Positions 16,401-24,601 of a stretch of DNA of 64,000 nucleotides are shown here, piece by piece; positions within the stretch are counted from its first letter, which is position 1; every line of letters starts with the position of its first letter. The notes beneath the pieces are model-generated. The model was not told the origin of the DNA. It searched no databases and worked only from the letters and a program-made list of their open reading frames with translations. Source of the DNA: Hymenobacter puniceus (GTDB lineage Bacteria > Bacteroidota > Bacteroidia > Cytophagales > Hymenobacteraceae); contig NZ_JACSCX010000001.1 in NCBI RefSeq assembly GCF_014333525.1, positions 434,001 through 498,000 on the forward strand. Reading direction: 5' to 3'. Made by a program: the position numbers and the translations under genes.

Positions 16401-19400
16401 TGTTGGCCGGGCTGCAGCTTGTCGCGGAAAGTGGCGATGCTGAGGGTTAGCGGCGCGGGCGGCGTGGCTACCTGCACGATGGCTTCGTGGCGGTAGAGGC
16501 GGTTGTCGCGGATTTGCGTGAGGTGCAGGTGCAGCTCCGCACCGTCGAGGGCGGCGGTGGTCGGGACTTCCACCACGCGCTGCTCGTTGGCGGCCAAGGT
16601 GAGCCACTCGTGGCGCAGGGTTTCGCCCTGGGCTTCCACTTCCAGCAGCACCCGCGCCCCGGCGGCGGCGCTGCCCAACAGGAAACGGGCCGGCTGGCCG
16701 GGCAGCACGCTGTCCTGCAGGGCCACAAACCAGTCGAAAGTGGGCACGGGCAGCGTGGCGGCGGTGGCCGAAAAGAGCGTGAAGCGCTGCTCGGCTTTCG
16801 CATCCGGCTGGGTGGCGGTGGCGGCCGGCGCGGTGGCTTCCAGCAGGTAGCGGCCGGGCTCCTGGGTGGCCAGCGCGGCGCGCAGGTTAGGCAGCAGGGG
16901 CGTTTTGTCGGTGTCGAACTCCTGGGTGAGCACGAGGGTGCGGGCCCAAGTGCTGTCGTTGTCGTCGCGGGCGTAGGCGTCCAGCGGGAAGCGGCGCTGG
17001 AACTCTTCCCGGCTCAGGGCTTCGCGCTCGGGCCGGTCCCAGGCGCGGGGGCGCAGGGCGCGGGTGGGCGGCGCGAGGCGGAACAGGCGCAGCGTGCCTC
17101 GGGCCGGGCGCGGCTCGCCGGCGGCGTTGGTGCTCAGGAGCTGCAACGGCGGCAGCTGCTCGCGGTTGAGCTGCTCGGGTACGTCGAGGCGCAGGGAAAG
17201 AGCGCTTGTGCCGAGGCTCACGCGCTGCTGGCCGGTGCGGGTTTCGCCGGCCGCGTCGGTCACGTCGGCCGTCACTTCAAACGCGTAGCCGGGGCCCCAG
17301 CCGCGCTTGCTGGGGCCGGTCGCGGCGTCGCCTTTGGCCACGAACGTGACGGTGAAGCCCCCGGCCGAGTCCGTCTGCGTTTTGCCGCTGAGGATTTCCA
17401 GTTCGGGCGGCCCCTGCATCCCATACAAGCTGCGGAAGCTCATTCCGAACAAAGGCCAGAACGTGCGCCGCACCACCCGATATTGCACCGTGGCGCCATC
17501 AATGGGCTGGCCAGCGTAGGCGGTGGCCTTGCCGCGCACCGTCACGGATTGGCCCAGCACGGGCGTGCCTGCCACCGGCTCAAACGTCACCTGGAACGTG
17601 GGCCGCTTGTAGTCCTCAACGGCAAAGCTGACGTTGCCAGCATAGGTTTGCAAGCTCATTTCGCCGTTGAGCAACCCGGTAGGCAGCACCACAGAGCCGT
17701 GGAAAGAGCCGAAATCCGACGTGGTGAAGGATAGCGTCTGCACGGTCTGGCCGTTCACGTCCACGAGCCGCACTGACACAGACTGCTTGGTCAGCAGCTG
17801 TGACTTGCCGGCGCGGGTTTCGGTGAAGATGCCTTTGAAGTACAGCGTCTGGCCGGGCCGGTAGATGGCGCGGTCGGTGTAGAGGAAAGTGCGGCGCTGG
17901 GGCTGCTCTGGCTCGCGGGGGCCGCGGCGCGGACCGTAGTAGCCGCTTTGCGTGGTCAGCAGTGAGTCGCGGCCCTGAGTGAGCAGTAGAGCCCGGAGCT
18001 GGGTGTTCTGGCCGGTGGCGGTGCCCAGCGCAATCTGGGTCAGACCTTCGCTATTGGTGGTTTGCACGGTGCCGCGCCGCTGCTTGTAGGCGCGGGCGGT
18101 TTGGTCGTAGTACTGGAAGAATGGCAACACACGCACACCAGCATGGGGGGCGCCAGTCTGGCGGTGCAGCACCAGCATTTCGGGGCCTTCCTGAGTGGCA
18201 GCGTTGCGGCGCAATTCACTTAGCTCGCTCACACTCAACTCGGCGTAGGAAGTAGCCACGCCGGGCTTTTCCTTGGCAGGGGCTTCTTCAGCAGAACTCA
18301 GCACGATGAGGTAGTGGCCCAGCGGCAAGGGCGGGCCGGCATGCTGCACCGTATGGTCGAGGTAGTCGGCGGGGCCGGGCAGGTCCAGAGGCCAGGCGGC
18401 GGCGGGCTTGCCAGATAAGGCGCGGGCAAATGTTTTCTGAAAGCTCCAGGGCTCTGAGGCATCACCTGGCTCTGCAAGCCGCACGTTATATGCATTGCTG
18501 ATGCGGTAGGCTCTGGCGTACAGCTTCGAAACATTGCGCACGTTCAGCTTCAGCAGCCAGGGTTGGGCGGGCAGCACCACTTCTTCGGTGGTGAAGCGCA
18601 GCTCCACGGCCTCGATTTCCAGCCGCAGGTTACGGGCCTGCTGGGCGCCCTGCGACTTCGGCCAGGCTTTTTCAGCAGCTAAAGCCAACTCCCGCGCTCG
18701 GGCGGGGTTGGTCTCGCGCAGATGGTTTGCCTGCTCGAATATAAACCGGCTGGCAATCGGCAGCGCCTTATAGGTTTCGATGGCGCGCACTAAGGCGGCT
18801 TGGTACAGCGCGTCCTCGTCGGGCATTTCGGCGTGCTCGTGCACAAAACGCAGGCGGGCCAGGTCCACATCAGCCAAGGCAGCCGGATTAGCAGCGGCAT
18901 CCTGGAGGCGGAAGGCGGTGAGCTGCTGCAGCACCTGCAGTACCTGAAATTGCCCATTCAGCGAGTCGGCCAGCGGAGCAGTTAGTTGAAGCTGCGCAAA
19001 CTCGGTGGCGGCGCCAAACAGCGCCGGATTGGTCAATTCAAACTGCTCAACGGGCTTCGTGACGTAGAACTCGTCGTTGCCGAGGCCCTCGATGGCGCGG
19101 CGGGCCAGCAGGTCGTAGAGCGTGGGCGTGAGGGCGCGGCTTTCGGCGTCGCCGCCGGTTACGGCATAGCCCAGGACGGCCAGCTTCAGCTGTTGCTGGC
19201 GCTGGGGCTCATCGGCGAGGGAGGCACGGTAGTGCTGCAGCACGGCGCTGCCCAGGCGGGCGGCATCCCAGGTGCGAATGTCGGCCTGGCTGGCATCGGT
19301 GGGGTCGGGCGCGGCGGCGCGGGTCCGGTCGTAGAGTTGGTAGCGGTGTTGCTGGTAGTAGGTGGCGTACAGTTGGGCCAGCAAACTGTGCAGGATGGGC

Positions 19401-19720
19401 CGGGTTGGAAACCGCGCCGTTTTCAGGTCGGCCTCCACCAAGGCAATGCCTTTTTCGTCGGCTTCATCTTCCTTCTGCTCCAGCAGGCGCAGCTTGTAGA
19501 GCAGGGCGCGCAGGTACTCGGGCGTGTCCTGGCGCTGGCGGGCCTGCTGATAAATGGCGTCCACCAGCTTACCGGCCGAGGTAGTCTGGTCTTTGGCCAG
19601 CAGCTGATCGATTTTCTTCCAGGCGGCAGGGTTGGCAGGGGCCGGGCCGGGCGATGGATTTTGCGAAGAACCAGGGAGCAGCATCAGCAGAGCCAGCAAA
19701 CTTAAAAGGAAGAAACGCAT
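13460..19720 (-). CDS. Giant alpha-2-macroglobulin family protein
   Basis: 2086 residues with a signal peptide (MRFFLLSLLALLMLLPGSSQ). A helical N-terminal region of about 350 residues precedes macroglobulin domains. MG2-type sequence is clear: FLYTDRAIYRPGQTLYFKGI, DVNGQTVQTLSFTTSDFGSF. Then come the bait/A2M region (TNAQGETVLEFQMPEAVTRW) and a thioester domain with YPYECSEQ, where Cys1538 and Gln1541 would form the internal thioester. The C-terminus is receptor-domain-like. Family knowledge: bacterial A2Ms trap proteases and are often paired with PBP1C; no such partner is visible here. Between the MG and thioester parts sits a Lys/Gln/Asn/Thr insert (KKARRQNKQTTDNQQLTT) encoded by a GTT-rich repeat. 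Not a lipoprotein by sequence. Confidence 0.9.
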   Translation of the reverse strand: MRFFLLSLLALLMLLPGSSQNPSPGPAPANPAAWKKIDQLLAKDQTTSAGKLVDAIYQQARQRQDTPEYLRALLYKLRLLEQKEDEADEKGIALVEADLKTARFPTRPILHSLLAQLYATYYQQHRYQLYDRTRAAAPDPTDASQADIRTWDAARLGSAVLQHYRASLADEPQRQQQLKLAVLGYAVTGGDAESRALTPTLYDLLARRAIEGLGNDEFYVTKPVEQFELTNPALFGAATEFAQLQLTAPLADSLNGQFQVLQVLQQLTAFRLQDAAANPAALADVDLARLRFVHEHAEMPDEDALYQAALVRAIETYKALPIASRFIFEQANHLRETNPARARELALAAEKAWPKSQGAQQARNLRLEIEAVELRFTTEEVVLPAQPWLLKLNVRNVSKLYARAYRISNAYNVRLAEPGDASEPWSFQKTFARALSGKPAAAWPLDLPGPADYLDHTVQHAGPPLPLGHYLIVLSSAEEAPAKEKPGVATSYAELSVSELSELRRNAATQEGPEMLVLHRQTGAPHAGVRVLPFFQYYDQTARAYKQRRGTVQTTNSEGLTQIALGTATGQNTQLRALLLTQGRDSLLTTQSGYYGPRRGPREPEQPQRRTFLYTDRAIYRPGQTLYFKGIFTETRAGKSQLLTKQSVSVRLVDVNGQTVQTLSFTTSDFGSFHGSVVLPTGLLNGEMSLQTYAGNVSFAVEDYKRPTFQVTFEPVAGTPVLGQSVTVRGKATAYAGQPIDGATVQYRVVRRTFWPLFGMSFRSLYGMQGPPELEILSGKTQTDSAGGFTVTFVAKGDAATGPSKRGWGPGYAFEVTADVTDAAGETRTGQQRVSLGTSALSLRLDVPEQLNREQLPPLQLLSTNAAGEPRPARGTLRLFRLAPPTRALRPRAWDRPEREALSREEFQRRFPLDAYARDDNDSTWARTLVLTQEFDTDKTPLLPNLRAALATQEPGRYLLEATAPAATATQPDAKAEQRFTLFSATAATLPVPTFDWFVALQDSVLPGQPARFLLGSAAAGARVLLEVEAQGETLRHEWLTLAANEQRVVEVPTTAALDGAELHLHLTQIRDNRLYRHEAIVQVATPPAPLTLSIATFRDKLQPGQQETWRVTIRQANGQPAAAELLASLYDKSLDVFRPHSFAEPEFAWPYYPAVLAWNGRFGVEESSELFDGNPVAGPVWSLVYPHLNMWGFMGEDEIPDQKELADKVVPTRVVADRVESAAMAATPGAADHVQMRVRAYSPKFKDTAPTESKPAAQPDLSNVQARTDFRETALWAPAVRTNAQGETVLEFQMPEAVTRWQLLTLAHDQQLHSGMLQRELVTQKSLQVTPNAPRFFREGDQLTFSAKLSNLTDAPVSGRTQLLLHDARTQQPIEARVLQSPAQLAFNLPARQSQAVSWSLTIPETAEGQLPIEAITYKVVAKGELSAAGTQLSGKDKKEQKKARRQNKQTTDNQQLTTIEDGEQNTLPVLPNRLLVTESLPLLIVGPATREFELQKLTSTTSATRRNYSLTLEMTENPAWYAVQALPYLMEYPYECSEQVFSRLYANLLAAKILQSNPRLKTTLTEWQRAAQSGDKAALISKLDQNPELKALLLQETPWVRDAQSETERMRRLSELFDESRLKAETTRALTKLSAMQQPNGAFPWFEKMPEDRYITQLIVAGFGKLRKLGAFDASQDAVAAPILRRALAYLDGELQRDYAELRKQKGLNLKQDHLSDLQIQALYARSFWAAPTVAAAAKLALAYYQHQAATYWPARTRYLQAQTALALHRQSTQLAARDILKALTENALHSPELGMYWKDVRGGYYWREAPTETQATLIEAYDEVARNQKAVDEMKLWLLKQKQTQNWASTRATADACYALLLRGSDWLQPTQPLRVTVGGKPITPTTQQPGTGYYKVSWPATEIQPAQGRVSVQKTDAGVAWGALYWQYFEQLDKITPAATGLQLERQLYREQRTTGGPVLERLTAASPLRVGDVLVVRLVLRADRDLEYVHLKDQRAAGLELIGQTSGYRYQSGLGYYESPRDAATNFFIGFFPKGTHTFEYRLRAAQAGNFSGGLSQLQCLYAPEFTTHSAGTRVQIAGQQ

Positions 19721-19908
19721 AGGCTTGAAACGACGGGAAACGGCAAGTTGGTAAAATCCAGATGCCTGTTCCTGTGCAATTCCACATTCACTCTGGCAGA
19801 AAGTTGGCGGCTAACTCCTGCGTCGGAAGGAAAGCCCTTAGCGAAGCAGTCTATATTCGCGCCGAATCTAGCCGCACAGGTTCACTTACTCCCTATTTTT
19901 TCCCACTT

Positions 19909-20616
19909 ATGAAGTTCCTATTCACCGCCCTGTTGGGTATGGCAACTGTAGCCCTGGCTGCTCCTGCAGCTGAGGCTCAAATCAGCTTTGGCCCGCGCAT
20001 CGGGGCTAATTCCGCCGATTTCAGCTACCACACCCAGTCGTCGTATGTTCTCAACTCGCAGATGCGCCTTGGTGCGCAGGCTGGCGTAGCAGCCAACATT
20101 GGCTTCGGCAATATTGCCTTACAGCCGGCGTTGCTCTACAGCCAAAAAGGCTACCTAGTTGATTTGGAAGATTCCAGCCCTAACAGGGTCTCGACTCACC
20201 AGGAAGAACTACGCCTCAACTATCTGGAAGTGCCCTTGAATGTGGTGTACACCGCTAACGGAGCCACAGGCTTGCAAGTATTTGCCGGTCCATACTTTGG
20301 GCTGGCACTGAGTGGCAAGGGCAAAGAGGAGCTGAAGTATACTACTGGCAGCCCTAACGATATTCTTGAAGGGAAATACGACGTAGAATTCGCCGACCAA
20401 GCCGGTACCGACAATACAAAAGCTTATTACCGCCGCCTCGACCTGGGCGCCACATTTGGCGTGGGCTACAAGGTTGGCCCAATGCAGGCACAGCTCGGCT
20501 ACGCCATGGGTATCAGCAATATTGCCCCCAACGACCAGAACAACGACGAGCCCAAAAACAAAATCCGCAACCGCAACCTCCAACTTAGTTTGACCTATTT
20601 TTTTGGGGCGAAGTAA
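19909..20616 (+). CDS. Porin-family outer-membrane beta-barrel protein (PorT-like fold)
   Basis: 235 residues from the ATG at 19909 (MKFLFTALLGMATVALAAPA, cut after AEAQ). The frame continues upstream, but only without a signal. Typical Bacteroidota OMP_b-brl_2 features: ISFGPRIGANSADFSYH, GAQAGVAANIGFGNIALQPA, LLYSQKGYLVD, LNYLEVPLNVVYTA, VFAGPYFGLALSGKG, ATFGVGYKVGPMQAQLGYAM, ending in LQLSLTYFFGAK with a terminal aromatic-rich strand. It is an eight-strand-like barrel of unknown substrate. It is divergent from the A2M gene with about 190 bp between. A 16-bp hairpin terminator follows. Confidence 0.85.
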   Translation: MKFLFTALLGMATVALAAPAAEAQISFGPRIGANSADFSYHTQSSYVLNSQMRLGAQAGVAANIGFGNIALQPALLYSQKGYLVDLEDSSPNRVSTHQEELRLNYLEVPLNVVYTANGATGLQVFAGPYFGLALSGKGKEELKYTTGSPNDILEGKYDVEFADQAGTDNTKAYYRRLDLGATFGVGYKVGPMQAQLGYAMGISNIAPNDQNNDEPKNKIRNRNLQLSLTYFFGAK

Positions 20617-20633
20617 TTGGTGCTACCTACGTT

Positions 20634-20676
20634 ATAAAAGAAGAGCTGCCGGGTGGACCAGCAGCTCTTCTTTTAT
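20634..20676. terminator. Bidirectional terminator, 16-bp stem
   Basis: ATAAAAGAAGAGCTGC (20634-20649) pairs exactly with 20661-20676. A and T tracts at the stem ends allow use from both converging genes. Confidence 0.85.
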
Positions 20677-20707
20677 GGTATACTTTCCCGCTTCAGTTGT
20701 GCGCCGC

Positions 20708-21289
20708 TCAGGCCACTACGCCCTGGCCCTGTAGCACCCGCTCGGCCTGCGTTACGTGGCGGCGGATGTGCACCACCAGCATTTCCAGCACGTCGGTGAG
20801 GCGAGGCCAGAGCAGCGGAATAATCGGGTTGGGGATGCGCACGGCGTTGGCATTGACGCGGCGGGCCTGCTCCAGCAGGTTCAGCAGCTCATCGAGCTGG
20901 CGGCCAAACACCTCCACCACGGTGCGCGGCAGCCGCGAGCCGCTGGGGGCGTACTGCTGGGGCGTTTTCAGGGGTTTGTCAGTAGGAGGCGCTTTGAGGG
21001 TCTCCGTCATTTTCTGGCCGATGTAGCCGTGCTTCACAGTTTCGGCGGGCTTGCTGCCGCGCTCCTGCGCCTGCTTGAGCTTGCGCGTGATGGTGGGCAG
21101 ATAGAAGCCGCCGATGATGTTGAGGTGCTCCAGGCACTGGCCCACGCTCCAAGTGTCGGGCGAGGGGCGGCGGTTGAGCTGGTCGTCGGTCAGGGGCCGA
21201 AAACGCTGCTGCGTCACGTCACGCAAGGCGGTCAGCTCGGCAGTCAGTCCATCAAAGAAATCGGAGGTGCGGGTGGTAGTCTGACTCAT
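20708..21289 (-). CDS. DinB family protein
   Basis: 193 residues from the ATG at 21289 (MSQTTTRTSDFFDGLTAELT). The DinB four-helix pattern is visible: LTDDQLNRRPSPDTWSVGQC then LEHLNIIGGFY, where the His of CLEHLN is the first metal-ligand candidate. Later DVLEMLVVHIRRHVTQAERV supplies the paired His residues. Family knowledge: DinB/YfiT-like proteins are metal-binding hydrolases or thiol (bacillithiol)-transferases. A bacillithiol link would fit the bacilliredoxin at 52.0-52.4 kb but is unproven. Cytoplasmic. It converges with the porin-like gene. Confidence 0.85.
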   Translation of the reverse strand: MSQTTTRTSDFFDGLTAELTALRDVTQQRFRPLTDDQLNRRPSPDTWSVGQCLEHLNIIGGFYLPTITRKLKQAQERGSKPAETVKHGYIGQKMTETLKAPPTDKPLKTPQQYAPSGSRLPRTVVEVFGRQLDELLNLLEQARRVNANAVRIPNPIIPLLWPRLTDVLEMLVVHIRRHVTQAERVLQGQGVVA

Positions 21290-21412
21290 AACGGGGTGCA
21301 ATCAGGATAAGGAGCAGCAGAACGGCGCGTAATGATACGGGCCACGGGTGGCATCGGCAATTACGCAGTCAGGATTGTAGAAGATTCACGCCATTTCTGA
21401 TACCTTGTTCCC

Positions 21413-22372
21413 ATGCATCGTTTTCTGTTTAGTGTCTTTTTCCTGACTATCGCCGGTTTTTTGGCGCGGGCCCAGGCAGTGCCCAATCCCGGCGAAAATA
21501 TTGCTTCCCTTGTCACATTTGGGGCTCAGGCCGACCCCAGCTGGGGCGACGACGATTTCACCCAAACCTTCTTCTTTCTGGTGCCCAAGCAAAACCGCCA
21601 GCCGGTCTATATCCGCCTCTTCGACCCCGACTGCGGCGGACAGTTCGACGAGAAGCGCTTCAACTGGAACACCACCACCGAGTTCAGCCTCTACGGCGGC
21701 GCGGGCGCCCACTCCGCCCCCGATGCCCGCAACCCCAAGCCCGGCGGCAACTTTCGGGCCGGCACGCTGCTCAAGCAGGTGAAGTTCGGGGTGGATGCGC
21801 GCTACGACAACCGATGGTACACGTTCGGGCCGCTTAACCCGCTGGAAGGCGAGTTTGTGCCCGAGTTTGATGGGTACGTGTTCAAGGTGATTGCGCAGGG
21901 CAAAGCCGGCGACGACGGCAACCTCTACCGCTACTTTTTCAGCACCAGCCCCACCCAGAATGTGGCGGTGGAAGGCGGCAATGCCTTCACCTACGAGTAT
22001 GCTTTCCGGCTGGTGCCCACGCGCCGCGCCATCACACACCTCTACCCCTACGTCAACGACCAGGTAGTGAGCATCACGCAAAGCAACTTTGACCTTGACG
22101 GCGACGTGAGCATCAAGATTTTCAGCGTGGCCAAAAATGGGCACCCGGCCAGCGTAAGCCAGGACAACGTGTGGGCCCGCAGCCAGCACCCCATCAGCAG
22201 CAAAGAGCACGGCCTCTCGCTGGATATGCGCCTGACTTCGCTCACCAAGGAGGGCAACGACCTGGTTTTTTATGTCACCAACCAGTATGATGTGGCTTTG
22301 CCGTTTTTTGCTATTCCCTTGGGAGGGCCGCCTCGCTACCGCTACGATGTGGACGTAAAAATCAGAAAGTAA
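21413..22372 (+). CDS. Secreted protein resembling the N-terminal domain of Bacteroidota OmpA/propeller proteins
   Basis: 319 residues with a signal peptide (MHRFLFSVFFLTIAGFLARA). The mature protein begins VPNPGENIASLVTFGAQADP and SWGDDDFTQTFFFLVP, followed by YIRLFDPDCGGQFDEKRFNW, FSLYGGAGAH, WYTFGPLNPLEGEFVPEFDG and NVAVEGGNAFTYEYAFRLVP. From memory, this ensemble matches a domain at the N-terminus of much longer Bacteroidota envelope proteins that continue into PD40 or OmpA modules. Here the protein ends after roughly that one domain (DVDVKIRK). It has no sorting signal or lipobox. Function is unknown; it may be a stand-alone form. Only one cysteine-bearing motif (DPDCGG) is seen. Confidence 0.65.
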   Translation: MHRFLFSVFFLTIAGFLARAQAVPNPGENIASLVTFGAQADPSWGDDDFTQTFFFLVPKQNRQPVYIRLFDPDCGGQFDEKRFNWNTTTEFSLYGGAGAHSAPDARNPKPGGNFRAGTLLKQVKFGVDARYDNRWYTFGPLNPLEGEFVPEFDGYVFKVIAQGKAGDDGNLYRYFFSTSPTQNVAVEGGNAFTYEYAFRLVPTRRAITHLYPYVNDQVVSITQSNFDLDGDVSIKIFSVAKNGHPASVSQDNVWARSQHPISSKEHGLSLDMRLTSLTKEGNDLVFYVTNQYDVALPFFAIPLGGPPRYRYDVDVKIRK

Positions 22373-22493
22373 GCCGCTGCCCGGTACGGCCGGCAGCAGT
22401 CCGGCCATCGGACATTTTGTAAAAACCGGCCAACTCACGTATTAGCTTGCTTTCAGTTTATTATCTACCGTTACCCGTTTATGCTGAATTACT

Positions 22494-23573
22494 ATGCCCT
22501 TTTCATCTTTGAAACCCACTAAGGCACGGGTTGCTTCCTCTGGCTTTTGGGCGCGGCTGCGAACAGCCCAGCGGCGGTACTTCGGCTTTTCACGCCGCGA
22601 AACCACTGGCTTTGCAGTCTTACTGGCCTTGCTGATGGGGCTGCTACTGGCGCCCATCTTGCTACGGCCGCATCTGCCCATGTACAACCCTGCCGCCGAC
22701 CAGCGCCAGCTGAACCAGTGGGCCGCCGAGCTGGCCGCCAAACGTCCGGCCCGGCCCACCTACGCCGCCAGCAACAGCCGCTACCCGCGCCGCGCGTATG
22801 TTCGCCGGCCCCGCGTACCACAAATGGCCCTAACTCCTTTCGACCCCAACCAGTTTGGCAGCCTCGACTGGCAGGCACGTGGTCTGCCGGCCTGGCTGGC
22901 GGAGCGGCTGGTGAAATACCGCGACGCGGTGGGCGGCTTCCGCGCCAAAGAGCAGCTGCGCCGCGCCTATGGCCTCTCCGACACCACCTACGCCCGCCTG
23001 GCGCCCTACATGCAGCTGCCCGAAACCCTGCCGGCGCGGGCGGCCCGCTCCTACGCCAGCCGCCCCTACCCCAGCCAAGCCGCCGACCCAATCAGCCGCC
23101 GTTTTGGCCCTGCTGGCTCCAGTGCCTCTGCAGTGGGCACTTATGTGCGCAAGCCTCGCAACCTGCAGCCTTTTGATCTGAATACTGCCGATACCACGCA
23201 GCTAATGCAGATCCGGGGAATTGGGCGGGGGCTTTCGGTGCGGGTGGTGGAGTACCGGCAGCGGTTGGGCGGCTTCCGCACCGCAGGACAAGTGGCCGAG
23301 CTGTACAGTTTGCGCGACGCCCCCGATTTGGTGGACAGCTTGCGCAAATACACTTTCGTCCGGCAGGGTTTCGTGCCGGAAGGAGTGGACATCAATAATG
23401 CGCCGTTTGAGGTGTTGCAAAGCCATCCGTATGTGGGCAAGCGCCTGGCACGGGTGGTGGTGGCCTTCCGGCAGCAGCACGGCCCGTTCAAGCAGCCCAC
23501 CGACCTACGCCAAATTCGTATTCTCGACGAGGCAACCTACGACAGGTTGCTGCCCTATCTGCTGCTTAAGTGA
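22494..23573 (+). CDS. Helix-hairpin-helix (ComEA-like) membrane-anchored protein
   Basis: 359 residues. A cytoplasmic basic N-terminus is followed by one transmembrane segment (TTGFAVLLALLMGLLLAPIL, about 37-57), so it is probably anchored in the inner membrane with the rest in the periplasm. Three helix-hairpin-helix units follow: DPNQFGSLDWQARGLPAWLA with KYRDAVGGFRAKEQL, FDLNTADTTQLMQIRGIGRG with YRQRLGGFRTAGQV, and VDINNAPFEVLQSHPYVGKR with FRQQHGPFKQPTDL. HhH units of this type bind DNA backbone. ComEA-like proteins take part in DNA uptake, although Bacteroidota versions are poorly studied. The pairing of an N-terminal TM and three HhH units is typical of Cytophagales. Confidence 0.88.
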   Translation: MPFSSLKPTKARVASSGFWARLRTAQRRYFGFSRRETTGFAVLLALLMGLLLAPILLRPHLPMYNPAADQRQLNQWAAELAAKRPARPTYAASNSRYPRRAYVRRPRVPQMALTPFDPNQFGSLDWQARGLPAWLAERLVKYRDAVGGFRAKEQLRRAYGLSDTTYARLAPYMQLPETLPARAARSYASRPYPSQAADPISRRFGPAGSSASAVGTYVRKPRNLQPFDLNTADTTQLMQIRGIGRGLSVRVVEYRQRLGGFRTAGQVAELYSLRDAPDLVDSLRKYTFVRQGFVPEGVDINNAPFEVLQSHPYVGKRLARVVVAFRQQHGPFKQPTDLRQIRILDEATYDRLLPYLLLK

Positions 23574-23658
23574 AGAGGGGCTAGCCGGCGGAATAGCTCC
23601 AACAGCCCAACCCTCCGGGCACAATGGGAGTTATACGGCTAACCTACCCTCTTTTTTC

Positions 23659-24528
23659 ATGTTGTTTCTGCTGCGCGACAAGCTCTTTCCTATCCTTGTT
23701 TTCTTGCAGTCGGTGGTGTGCGGCTGCGGCTCAACAGATGGCCGGAATAAGTTTATCAAAATCACCAAAGACTACAAGGTAGAACAGACGGGCCGCCTGC
23801 GTCAGCAACTGGTGCAAGAAAGCTCGGGGTTTGCGCTGGCTGGGGTGCAAGAAGATATGTGGACGCACGGCGACGGGGGCAGCGTCCAGTCGTTGTTCCG
23901 CATTACGCCTCAGGGCGACGTACTGCAAACCTTGAATCTGGCCCCGCTTACCAACATCGACTGGGAAGACTTGGCGCGCGACAAGGACAACCGAGTGTAT
24001 ATCGGGGACTTTGGCAACAACCAGAACAAGCGGCGCAACCTGTGCATCTACCGGCTCAGCGGCGCCAAGCTCGACCAGATTGACACCATCCGGTTTCGGT
24101 ATCCTGACCAGCGGCAGTTTCCGCCGCGCAAGGCAGCCCGCAACTTCGACTGTGAGGCGTTTTACTATCACCAGGACAGCCTCTACCTGTTCACCAAAAA
24201 CCGGGGCAAGGGCCATTACGTGAAGCTATACTCATTGCCGGCGCGCCCTGGAAACCACGTAGCTACCCTGCTCGACAGCCTGCGCATTGATACATGGATT
24301 ACGGCGGCCGACATCAGCCCCGATGGCCGCACGGTGGCACTGCTCGGCTACGGCCACGTCTATCTACTCACGCACCAGGCAGGCCGCCGCCTTTTCGACA
24401 GTCCTAAATCATGCCTTGCCCTCCCCACTACCGGCCAAGCAGAAGCCTTGACGTTCGTTAACAACACGGATTTCATGATCGGCAACGAAAAAGGCCGCAT
24501 CTACCGCGCCACTCGCAAAGCCAAATAG
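23659..24528 (+). CDS. Exported propeller-like protein, probable lipoprotein
   Basis: 289 residues from the ATG at 23659. The N-terminus MLFLLRDKLFPILVFLQSVV ends in CGCGS, a plausible lipobox with Cys22 or Cys24. The body has repeating beta-propeller-like strands: LFRITPQGDVLQTLNL, DWEDLARDKDNRVYIGDFGN, NFDCEAFYYHQDSLYLFTKN, ITAADISPDGRTVALLGYGH, VYLLTHQAGRRLF, AEALTFVNNTDFMIGNEKGR. The 'DWEDLA...YIGDFGNN' and 'EAFYYHQDSLYLFTKN' pieces recur in Bacteroidota exported proteins of unknown function. No active-site motif is evident. It converges with the disordered protein gene across a 25-bp hairpin. Confidence 0.7.
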   Translation: MLFLLRDKLFPILVFLQSVVCGCGSTDGRNKFIKITKDYKVEQTGRLRQQLVQESSGFALAGVQEDMWTHGDGGSVQSLFRITPQGDVLQTLNLAPLTNIDWEDLARDKDNRVYIGDFGNNQNKRRNLCIYRLSGAKLDQIDTIRFRYPDQRQFPPRKAARNFDCEAFYYHQDSLYLFTKNRGKGHYVKLYSLPARPGNHVATLLDSLRIDTWITAADISPDGRTVALLGYGHVYLLTHQAGRRLFDSPKSCLALPTTGQAEALTFVNNTDFMIGNEKGRIYRATRKAK

Positions 24529-24534
24529 CGCTAC

Positions 24535-24587
24535 GCAAACGCAACACGGCCCGCTACTATATTAGTAGCGGGCCGTGTTGCGTTTGC
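24535..24587. terminator. Bidirectional hairpin, 25-bp perfect stem and 3-nt loop
   Basis: 24535-24559 and 24563-24587 are exact reverse complements (GCAAACGCAACACGGCCCGC...). Only short T stretches flank it. It lies between two converging stop codons at 24528 and 24602. Confidence 0.8.
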
Positions 24588-24601
24588 ATGGCAGCACTCA
24601 A

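Noticed and set aside
13595..17734. Several long plus-strand frames (371 and 415 codons) inside the A2M gene
   Set aside because: Antisense shadows in GC-rich DNA: low-complexity Gly/Ala/Arg/Gln products, no motif, no promoter.
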